Source: Lachnospiraceae bacterium UBA3645
GTDB lineage: Bacteria; Bacillota; Clostridia; Lachnospirales; Lachnospiraceae
Assembly (NCBI GenBank): GCA_002373555.1
Contig: DFKM01000206.1
Span: 1-5,613 of the forward strand
DNA: 5,613 nt
Reading direction: 5' to 3'
The notes beneath the pieces are model-generated. The model searched no databases and was not told where the DNA came from. It worked only from the letters and a program-made list of their open reading frames with translations. Shown here piece after piece: positions 1 to 5,250 of the stretch. How positions within the stretch are numbered: the first letter of the stretch is position 1; each line of letters starts with the position of its first letter. The translations under genes were made by a program, and so were the position numbers.

Positions 1-296
1 AGAGAAAAAGGGAAATTGGGTCACTTGATGAGAGGCGAACAGCAGGAAATGCAGGCGGAAAAGTGACCTGAAACAGAGAAAAAGGGAAATTGGGTCACTT
101 GAAAAGAGCGGAACAGCAGGAAATGCAGGCGAAAAAGTGACCTGAAATAAAGAAAAAGGGAAATTGGGTCACTAGAAGAGAGCTGAACAGCTGGAAAAGC
201 AGGTGAAAAAGGGACCTGGAATAGAGAAAAAGGGAAATTGGGTCACTAGATGAGAGCTGAACAGCAGGAAATGAAGGCGAAAACGTGACCTGGAAT
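1..296 (+). repeat. Tandem array of four 74-bp repeat units, truncated at window edge
   Basis: Four contiguous units lie at 1-74, 75-148, 149-222 and 223-296. They differ from each other at only a few positions (units 1 and 2 at six of 74) and have no length change. The plus strand is about three quarters purine, unlike the neighbouring genes. Each unit contains GTCAC near its start (20, 94, 168, 242) and its inverted partner GTGAC 43 bp later (63, 137, 285; unit 3 has GGGAC at 211). In units 1 and 2 the arms GGTCACTT and AAGTGACC pair perfectly around a loop of about 34 nt. With G-U pairs the plus-strand RNA stem extends to about 11 pairs. The 74-bp period is not a multiple of three and frames break, so it is not a conserved protein-coding repeat. 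There are no spacers, so it is not CRISPR. The array probably continues upstream of base 1. Its function is unknown. Confidence 0.95.
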
Positions 297-396
297 AACA
301 AGAAAGAGAGATCAAGTCACAGGGAAGCATAGAAGAAGACCGAAAAGCGAGGATCATTGTGACTTGAAAATCGGAAGCTGAAAAACAGGTCACTTC
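297..396 (+). repeat. Degenerate fifth repeat unit and terminal half-site
   Basis: The 74-bp phase continues although the sequence has diverged. GTCAC is at 316-320 and GTGAC at 359-363, exactly 74 bp after those of unit 4. Here the arms are TCAAGTCACA (312-321) and TGTGACTTGA (358-367), a perfect 10-bp inverted pair. It differs from units 1-4 at four stem positions on matching sides, so pairing is preserved. A final single half-site, CAGGTCACTT, lies at 386-395, 73 bp after the previous GTCAC. It could pair with 359-366 as an alternative hairpin. The array ends about 26 bp before the metH start. No convincing promoter is visible here. Confidence 0.75.
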
Positions 397-409
397 GAGA
401 GCATGAACC

Positions 410-416
410 GGGGGGG
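410..416 (+). promoter_or_regulatory. G-run ribosome binding site for metH
   Basis: A run of seven G ends 5 nt before the ATG at 422. It can pair with the CCUCC of the 16S tail only with G-U wobble, so it is an unusual but plausibly placed Shine-Dalgarno sequence. No better one lies nearby, and the protein starts as family members do. Confidence 0.6.
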
Positions 417-421
417 ATACG

Positions 422-2899
422 ATGAACATTCTTGAAAAGATCAGGACTTCAATCACCTATTTTGATGGCGGCATGGGGACGCTTCTGCAGGCGCGCGGCC
501 TGCAGCCGGGAGAACTTCCGGAGACATGGAATATCCTGCATCCGGAGATCATCGCGGATATCCACAGCAGCTACTACGCCGCCGGCTCGAATATCATTAC
601 CACCAATACATTCGGCGCCAATTCCTTTAAATATGACGGAAAAGACGGAAGATATTCCGTCGAAGAAGTCGTGCAGGCAGGCGTGCGGATCGCAGTGGAA
701 ACAAGAGAACGCTTCCGCGTGCCGGAGGTCGCTCCGCTGGACGCTCAGAACAGCAGAACCGGGGAGGGAACCCGTCCTTCGGCCCTGCATCCGCGCTACG
801 TCGCCCTGGATATCGGCCCGCTCGGCAGGATGCTCGCGCCGCTGGGCGACCTGGACTTCGAAGAAGCGGTCGCCCGCTTCGCGGAGATCGTCCGGGCGGG
901 CGCGTCCTGCGGCGCGGACGTCATCCTCATCGAGACCATGAACGACTGCTACGAAACCAAGGCAGCCGTCCTGGCCGCGAAGGAAAACAGCGATCTGCCG
1001 GTCTTTGTCACCTGCGTCTACGACGAACGCAAAAAGCTCATGACCGGCGCGGATCCGCAGGCCATGGCCGCCATGCTCGAAGGCCTGGGTGTCGATGCGA
1101 TCGGCATGAACTGCTCGCTCGGCCCGGCGCAGATGCTTACCGTCGTGCCGGAGCTCGCAGCCGCGACTTCGCTCCCCGTCATCGTCAGCCCGAACGCCGG
1201 CCTGCCGCGGACGGAGAACGGCAAGACTGTATATGACGTGGATCCGCAGGCCTTCGCCGGATATATGCGGGAGATCGTCCATGCAGGCGCGCACATCATC
1301 GGCGGCTGCTGCGGCACGACCCCCGACTATATCAAGGCAGAGATCGAAGCGACGCACGACCTTCCGCTGCCGGCGCTCCGGCAGAAGAACCGTCCGGTCG
1401 TTTCTTCCTATTCCCACGCTGTGTATTTTGATAACATTCCCGTGCTGATCGGCGAACGTCTCAACCCGACCGGCAAGAAACTGCTGAAAGCCGCGCTCCG
1501 GGAAAAGAACATGGATTACGTCATGCAGGAGGCCATCCGCCAGGTCGAATCCGGCGCATCCGTTCTGGATGTCAATGTCGGTCTTCCGGAGCTGGATGAA
1601 GCGGAAATGCTGCCGCAATGCGTCTTCGCTGTTCAGAGCGTGACCGACGTCCCCCTGCAGCTGGACACCGGAAATGCCGATGCCCTGGCGAAAGCCCTCC
1701 GTATTTACAATGGCAAGCCGATGATCAATTCCGTGAACGGCAAAGCCGAATCCATGGCGGCCGTGTTCCCGCTGGCGAAAAAATACGGCGGACTCGTTGT
1801 CGCCCTGACACTGGACGAGAGCGGTATCCCGCAGACGGCAGAGGGCAGATTTGCGATCGCGAAAAAGATCATGGAGGAAGCGGAAAAATACGGGATCCGT
1901 TCATGCGATCTCATTTTCGATCCGCTGGCGCTCACCATCTCTTCCGATCCGCATGCCGCGCTGACGGCCGTGGAAACGATCGAGCTTATCAGGAACAGGC
2001 TCGGCGGCATCTGCAGCCTCGGCATCTCGAATATTTCCTTCGGCCTGCCGCACAGGGATTTCATCACGGCTACATTTTTCACGATGGCGCTGCAGAAAGG
2101 CCTGAAAGCCGCCATCATGAATCCGTTCTCGGTCGAGATGATGAAGGCCTACCGGTCCTTCCTGGCCCTGAACGCGATGGATGACAACTGCCTGGAATAT
2201 CTGGCGTTCGCGCAGAATGTCAGCGAAACGGTGCAGACAGCCGCGTCCGGAAAGACAGCCGGCGCAGCTGCAGGCGCGACGGATTCCGGCAGCCTGAAGG
2301 ATGCGATCGTTCACGGGCTGAAGGAAAAATCGGCAAACATTGCCGCCGCGCTTCTGGAAACCAGAGAGCCGATGCTCCTGATCCACGAAGAGATCATCCC
2401 CGCGCTGGATGAAGTCGGCGCCGGTTTTGAAGAAAAACGCGTCTACCTGCCGCAGCTTCTCATGAGCGCGGAAGCCGCAACGGCCGCGTTTGACGTGATC
2501 CGGACGCGCATCCCTGCCGGCGACGGCACTGCGCCGAAGATCATTCTGGCGACGGTCAAAGGCGATATCCATGATATCGGCAAGAATATCGTGAAGGTGC
2601 TGCTGGAAAACTACAGCTACCGCGTGGTCGATCTCGGAAAGGATGTGCCGCCGGAGCGGATCGTGGAAACGGCGGTGAAGGAAAACATCCGCATGGTCGG
2701 TCTTTCCGCGCTGATGACCACCACGGTCCCCGCGATGGAAGAGACGATCCGGCAACTGCGCGCTGCGGGCTGGGACGGCATGGTCGCCGTCGGCGGTGCC
2801 GTGCTGACGCAGGAATATGCCGATATGATCGGCGCGGACGTTTACGCCAAAAATGCGATGGACACTGTGAAGGAAGCCAACCGGTTCTTCGGCAGATGA
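422..2899 (+). CDS. metH: Cobalamin-dependent methionine synthase without reactivation domain
   Basis: This 825-residue enzyme transfers the methyl group of 5-methyltetrahydrofolate through cob(I)alamin to homocysteine, making methionine in the cytoplasm. Residues 1-315 are the homocysteine methyltransferase barrel, with zinc ligands Cys231 (MNCSLG) and Cys296/Cys297 (GGCCGTTP). Residues about 335-600 are the pterin-binding barrel (IGERLNPTGKK at 343-353, DVNVG at 383-387, FDP at 499-501, SNISFGLP at 536-543). A flexible Ala/Gly/Ser/Thr linker (about 604-625) follows, then the helical cap (about 626-700) and the B12-binding Rossmann domain with GDIHDIG (714-720; His717 is the expected lower cobalt ligand) and LSALMTTT (761-768). 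The protein ends there: the C-terminal SAM-binding reactivation domain of E. coli MetH (about 1,200 residues) is absent, as in Thermotoga MetH. A hydrophilic stretch at about 102-125 looks like an insertion. No cobalamin or SAM riboswitch is apparent upstream, where the 74-bp array lies. No clear terminator follows. Confidence 0.94.
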   Translation: MNILEKIRTSITYFDGGMGTLLQARGLQPGELPETWNILHPEIIADIHSSYYAAGSNIITTNTFGANSFKYDGKDGRYSVEEVVQAGVRIAVETRERFRVPEVAPLDAQNSRTGEGTRPSALHPRYVALDIGPLGRMLAPLGDLDFEEAVARFAEIVRAGASCGADVILIETMNDCYETKAAVLAAKENSDLPVFVTCVYDERKKLMTGADPQAMAAMLEGLGVDAIGMNCSLGPAQMLTVVPELAAATSLPVIVSPNAGLPRTENGKTVYDVDPQAFAGYMREIVHAGAHIIGGCCGTTPDYIKAEIEATHDLPLPALRQKNRPVVSSYSHAVYFDNIPVLIGERLNPTGKKLLKAALREKNMDYVMQEAIRQVESGASVLDVNVGLPELDEAEMLPQCVFAVQSVTDVPLQLDTGNADALAKALRIYNGKPMINSVNGKAESMAAVFPLAKKYGGLVVALTLDESGIPQTAEGRFAIAKKIMEEAEKYGIRSCDLIFDPLALTISSDPHAALTAVETIELIRNRLGGICSLGISNISFGLPHRDFITATFFTMALQKGLKAAIMNPFSVEMMKAYRSFLALNAMDDNCLEYLAFAQNVSETVQTAASGKTAGAAAGATDSGSLKDAIVHGLKEKSANIAAALLETREPMLLIHEEIIPALDEVGAGFEEKRVYLPQLLMSAEAATAAFDVIRTRIPAGDGTAPKIILATVKGDIHDIGKNIVKVLLENYSYRVVDLGKDVPPERIVETAVKENIRMVGLSALMTTTVPAMEETIRQLRAAGWDGMVAVGGAVLTQEYADMIGADVYAKNAMDTVKEANRFFGR

Positions 2900-2902
2900 C
2901 CG

Positions 2903-2926
2903 CCGTACGGATCATTTTCTGTACAG
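2903..2926. promoter_or_regulatory. Pair of 8-bp palindromes upstream of permease promoter
   Basis: CCGTACGG (2903-2910) and CTGTACAG (2919-2926) are each perfect palindromes around GTAC, with centres 16 bp apart. They lie just upstream of the -35 element at 2936. They could be a paired regulator site, but both are short, and they could also be remnants of a weak metH 3' end. No T-run follows, so they are not an intrinsic terminator. Confidence 0.3.
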
Positions 2927-2935
2927 TATTTGAAC

Positions 2936-2964
2936 ATGACAGAGACAGGGGAGTTTGCTATAAT
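2936..2964 (+). promoter_or_regulatory. Sigma-A-type promoter for the permease gene
   Basis: The -35 is ATGACA (2936-2941, five of six to TTGACA). After a 17-nt spacer comes a perfect TATAAT (2959-2964), preceded by TG one base away (2956-2957), an extended -10. Transcription should start near 2971, giving a leader of about 78 nt before the permease ATG. The strength of this promoter makes the permease an independent transcription unit from metH. Confidence 0.85.
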
Positions 2965-2970
2965 TTCCTG

Positions 2971-3048
2971 CGGACACTTTTCTTGAGGAGGAATGCACCG
3001 AAACGGAGGATGATCCCGTTTCGGCCGCCGGCAACGGCGTTTTAAAAA
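2971..3048 (+). promoter_or_regulatory. Structured 5' leader of permease mRNA, possible cis-regulatory RNA
   Basis: The leader contains AGGAGG (2986-2991), the best ribosome binding sequence in the region, but no usable start codon at normal distance: an ATG at 2993 is only 1 nt away and opens a six-codon frame. Downstream is a perfect 9-bp hairpin, CCGAAACGG (2998-3006) with CCGTTTCGG (3016-3024). A second 5-bp GC hairpin, CGCCG (3026-3030) with CGGCG (3035-3039), is closed by a GCAA (GNRA) tetraloop and followed by TTTT (3040-3043). The second hairpin plus T-run resembles a weak terminator or attenuator. If both hairpins fold, only about 16 unpaired nt separate AGGAGG from the permease ATG at 3049. 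Possible readings are a structure-bridged ribosome binding site, an attenuator, or an ion-sensing element. I do not recognise a known riboswitch class. Confidence 0.6.
3010..3045 (+). CDS. Possible 11-codon leader ORF before permease
   Basis: An ATG at 3010 opens a frame of 11 codons (MIPFRPPATAF) that stops at TAA 3043-3045, three nt before the permease ATG and in the same frame. GGAGG (3005-3009) directly abuts the ATG, which is too close for efficient initiation. AGGAGG at 2986-2991 is 18 nt away, which is too far. It also lies inside the first hairpin's loop and 3' arm. It could couple translation by termination and reinitiation, but its expression is unproven and it may be chance. Confidence 0.2.
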   Translation: MIPFRPPATAF

Positions 3049-4314
3049 ATGAAAATTGCAGCTGCTTTATTTATTCTGATGTATATTCTGATGATTGCGC
3101 TGCCGAAGTACCGCGTGTATTACGTGCTCGGTGTGGCGGCGGTCTATGTCGTGCTGGGCATTCTGCCTGCAGGGGAGATCCTGCCCGCCATCAACTGGAA
3201 TGTCCTGATGATGATCTCCGGCACGATGCTGGTCGTCTATTATTTCATCGAATCGATGATGCCGAACCTGATCGCCGGAAAGCTCCTCGGCGTGGCCGGC
3301 AATGTCATGTGGGTCACGATCTTCATGTCGCTTTTTGCCGGCATCATTTCTGCCTTCATTGACAATGTCGCAACAGTCCTGATGGTCGCGCCCGTCGGCT
3401 TCGTCATCTGTAAAAAGCTGGACATCAATCCGGTGCCGATGATCATTTCGATCGCCGTTTCCTCCAATCTGCAGGGCGCGGCGACGCTGGTCGGCGATAC
3501 GACATCCATTCTGCTGGCGGCGCACGCCGGCATGGATTTTTCCGATTTCTTCTGGATGCACGGAAAGCCCGGCATCTTCTTCGCGGTCGAGCTCGGCGCG
3601 CTCGCGACGGTGCCGATCATGATGTTCCTGTTCCGGAAGGACAAGCATCCGGTGGAGAAAGGAGAGGATGTGAAGGTCAAGTCGATCTTCCCCACGATCC
3701 TGCTGCTCACACTGATCCTTTCGCTGATCACGGCCTCCTTCTTCAAGGATAAGCCGGCGCTGACGAACGGTTATATCTGCCTGGGTCTCGGCCTTGTGTC
3801 CCTGATCTGGAACAGGATCCGCGGAAGCGCAGCCGGTTCCGTCAAAGCGGCGCTTAAGAGCGTGGATACCGAGACGCTGGTGCTGCTGGCTGCGCTGTTC
3901 ATCGTCATCGAAGGCGTGACGCGCGCCGGGATCATTGATCTGCTGTCCGAGTGGATCGTAAAGGTCGGCGGCGGGAATAAATTCCTGATGTTCACCATGA
4001 TCGTGTGGGGGTCTGTCATCATTTCCGCTTTCGTGGACAACATCCCGTATGTGGCGACGATGCTGCCGGTACTGGCCGGCGTCACGCGGACGCTCGGCGT
4101 ATCGCCGGAGCTGCTGTATTTCGGCCTGCTGACCGGTGCGACGCTGGGCGGCAATCTGACGCCGATCGGCGCTTCCGCAAATATCACTGCGGTCGGCATG
4201 CTGAAGAAGAACGGGTATGAAGTTTCCTTTAAGGATTTCATGCGGATCGGGGTGCCTTTTACGCTGACGGCGGTGGCGGTCGGGTATCTGGTGATCTGGT
4301 TCCTGTGGAATTGA
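3049..4314 (+). CDS. ArsB/NhaD-type (SLC13-like) membrane ion permease
   Basis: A 421-residue integral membrane protein with about ten or more hydrophobic segments, beginning at residue 2 and ending at 418. It belongs to the ion transporter superfamily that includes ArsB, NhaD, CitM-type and P-protein carriers. Two related halves are visible: SAFIDNVATVLMVAP (101-115) and SSNLQGAATLVGD (138-150) in the first, SAFVDNIPYVATMLP (326-340) and GGNLTPIGASAN (367-378) in the second. Asp105/Asn106 and Asp330/Asn331 are likely ion-site residues by family analogy. A charged cytoplasmic loop lies at about 196-211. The substrate (Na+/H+ exchange, arsenite, or a carboxylate or other anion) cannot be told from sequence, and no ars genes are nearby. 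The ATG at 3049 fits the family's N-terminus, and an in-frame TAA at 3043 rules out a longer form, yet no Shine-Dalgarno sequence stands in front of it. It has its own promoter at 2936-2964. Confidence 0.9.
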   Translation: MKIAAALFILMYILMIALPKYRVYYVLGVAAVYVVLGILPAGEILPAINWNVLMMISGTMLVVYYFIESMMPNLIAGKLLGVAGNVMWVTIFMSLFAGIISAFIDNVATVLMVAPVGFVICKKLDINPVPMIISIAVSSNLQGAATLVGDTTSILLAAHAGMDFSDFFWMHGKPGIFFAVELGALATVPIMMFLFRKDKHPVEKGEDVKVKSIFPTILLLTLILSLITASFFKDKPALTNGYICLGLGLVSLIWNRIRGSAAGSVKAALKSVDTETLVLLAALFIVIEGVTRAGIIDLLSEWIVKVGGGNKFLMFTMIVWGSVIISAFVDNIPYVATMLPVLAGVTRTLGVSPELLYFGLLTGATLGGNLTPIGASANITAVGMLKKNGYEVSFKDFMRIGVPFTLTAVAVGYLVIWFLWN

Positions 4315-4325
4315 GAAAATTCCCG

Positions 4326-4346
4326 CCGCTTTCATATAAAAGCCGG
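4326..4346 (+). other. Weak stem-loop after the permease gene
   Basis: GCTTT (4328-4332) pairs with AAAGC (4339-4343) around a 6-nt loop, and two further C-G pairs are possible with a bulged C. It sits 12 nt after the permease stop codon. There is no T-run after it, so it may only mark or protect the 3' end. No stronger terminator is visible between the two genes. Confidence 0.3.
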
Positions 4347-4374
4347 ATTATGTATGAGAAATAAATGATAATTA

Positions 4375-4403
4375 TTGCAATTCGCACAATATTGTGATAA
4401 AGT
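4375..4403 (+). promoter_or_regulatory. Promoter for the phosphoribosyltransferase-like gene
   Basis: TTGCAA (4375-4380), a 17-nt spacer and TAAAGT (4398-4403), with TG one base upstream of the -10 (extended -10). The surroundings are AT-rich compared with the genes. This predicts a start near 4410 and a leader of about 65 nt. A 12-bp palindrome fills most of the spacer. Confidence 0.65.
4385..4396. promoter_or_regulatory. 12-bp palindrome between -35 and -10, candidate operator
   Basis: CACAATATTGTG is a perfect palindrome lying inside the promoter spacer and ending 1 bp before the -10. That is a typical position for a repressor site blocking RNA polymerase. It is not a match to Rex, CRP/FNR, CopY or NrdR consensus sites as I know them, so the regulator is not identified. 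Confidence 0.5.
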
Positions 4404-4460
4404 TAAGTATCAAAAGGAACAAAGTCAGTCAGTAATCTGTCGGCATTGGAAAAAAATGAA

Positions 4461-4470
4461 AGGACGGTGG
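4461..4470 (+). promoter_or_regulatory. Ribosome binding site that decides the start at 4476
   Basis: AGGACGGTGG ends 5 nt before ATG 4476. The upstream in-frame TTG at 4446 has no Shine-Dalgarno sequence, so the ATG is the better start. Confidence 0.65.
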
Positions 4471-4475
4471 AACAC

Positions 4476-5123
4476 ATGATAGGAGCCCCTCAGGAAATTG
4501 TATGCCAGAGAAATCCGAGAATTAAGATCAAGGCCCTGCAGGGTCATTTCGCAATGACAAATTCCCACACGAATTATTATGTCGATATCATTGATGTGAA
4601 GCACAATCAAGCACAGGCACAGCGCGCGGCTGAACTGATCGCCCAGGATTTCAGCTACCAGAGCGTGGTCGACACCATCGTCTGCATGGACGGCAGCAAT
4701 ATCATCGGCGCCTATCTGGCGGAGGCGCTCAGCAAGAATGACATGTATTCGCTGAACCGCAAGAAAGAGCTCTACGTCATCGCGCCGGAGAACGAGACAT
4801 CCTCCCAGATGATTTTCCGTGACAACCTGCAGCCGCACATCCGCGGCAAGAGAGTGCTGATCCTCTGCGGAAACGTTCTGACCGGAAAGAATCTGGCGAA
4901 AGCGATTGAATGCGTGCAGTATTACGGCGGTGAAGTGGTCGGTGCGGCGGCTGTTTTCTCAGATCTGGACGAGGTGAACGGCGTAGTCGTGAAACATCTG
5001 TTCAATCCGAAGGATATCCCCGGATACGATGCCTGCCTGCATTCGGCCTGCAGTCTGTGCGCCGCAGGTAAAAGGATCGACGCGTTGGCAAACAGCTTCG
5101 GCTACTCGATTATTCCCATGTAA
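4476..5123 (+). CDS. Phosphoribosyltransferase-like protein with degenerate PRPP motif
   Basis: From the ATG at 4476 the protein has 215 residues; a TTG at 4446 would add ten but lacks a ribosome binding site. The fold resembles orotate phosphoribosyltransferase: VDTIVCMDGSNIIGAYLAEAL (65-85) corresponds to the nucleotide-site segment, IFRDNLQP (113-120) to the flexible region, and VLILCGNVLTGKN (127-139) to the PRPP loop. In active enzymes that loop reads like VVIVDDVITTGG; here the acidic pair is Cys131-Gly132, so catalysis by the usual mechanism is doubtful. The N-terminus has a distinctive QGHFAMTNSHTNYYVDI segment (22-38). The C-terminus holds Cys187, Cys192 and Cys195 followed by GKRIDALANSFGY (198-210), suggesting a metal or redox site. 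From memory, similar Lachnospiraceae proteins are labelled orotate phosphoribosyltransferase, probably by fold alone. No pyr genes are adjacent. It appears monocistronic: own promoter (4375-4403) and strong terminator (5147-5175). A ligand-sensing or regulatory role is inference. Confidence 0.8.
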   Translation: MIGAPQEIVCQRNPRIKIKALQGHFAMTNSHTNYYVDIIDVKHNQAQAQRAAELIAQDFSYQSVVDTIVCMDGSNIIGAYLAEALSKNDMYSLNRKKELYVIAPENETSSQMIFRDNLQPHIRGKRVLILCGNVLTGKNLAKAIECVQYYGGEVVGAAAVFSDLDEVNGVVVKHLFNPKDIPGYDACLHSACSLCAAGKRIDALANSFGYSIIPM

Positions 5124-5146
5124 CCATGTAAGATGAAAAGACCTTT

Positions 5147-5175
5147 GCGGGTGCGGAAACGCACCCGCTTTTTTT
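5147..5175 (+). terminator. Intrinsic terminator after the phosphoribosyltransferase-like gene
   Basis: A perfect 9-bp stem, GCGGGTGCG (5147-5155) with CGCACCCGC (5160-5168), is closed by a GAAA (GNRA) loop and followed by seven T (5169-5175). It lies 23 nt after the stop codon. It isolates the upstream gene from feoA. Confidence 0.95.
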
Positions 5176-5250
5176 GTGCGCCAGGGTCCGGCGCTCTGTC
5201 CTGCCGCCATCGTTCCGCCTGGGACAGCGTATTTTCCCACGACTCACTAA

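Noticed and set aside
1..396. CRISPR array
   Set aside because: The units are contiguous 74-bp repeats with no unique spacers, and no cas genes are seen.
1..421. Cobalamin, SAM or T-box riboswitch before metH
   Set aside because: The region is filled by the tandem repeat. I see no conserved core elements of these classes and no terminator before the start codon.
95..456. Minus-strand open frames across the repeat array (68 and 94 codons)
   Set aside because: They arise because the repeat is purine-rich and has few stops on the minus strand. The 74-bp period shifts frame each unit, the peptides are low complexity, and the longer one runs into the metH start.
449..1618. Long minus-strand frame of 389 codons inside metH
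   Set aside because: It is the mirror of GC-rich plus-strand codons. The plus strand has clear MetH motifs throughout, and the antisense product is rich in Arg/Asp/His with no recognisable domain.
3026..3043. Terminator for metH
   Set aside because: The GC hairpin with TTTT lies downstream of the strong permease promoter and over 120 nt after the metH stop, so it more likely belongs to the permease leader.
3067..4335. Minus-strand frame of 422 codons opposite the permease
   Set aside because: It is a shadow of the GC-rich, hydrophobic permease frame. Its product is dominated by Arg, Asp, His and Gln and has no family features.
4446..4475. TTG start at 4446 for the phosphoribosyltransferase-like protein
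   Set aside because: No ribosome binding site precedes it, while ATG 4476 has a G-rich site at proper distance and begins at a segment that looks like the family's N-terminus.
5196..5227. Stem CTGTCC/GGACAG between the terminator and the feoA promoter
   Set aside because: Only six pairs around a 20-nt loop, with no T-run and no gene needing a terminator there; probably chance.
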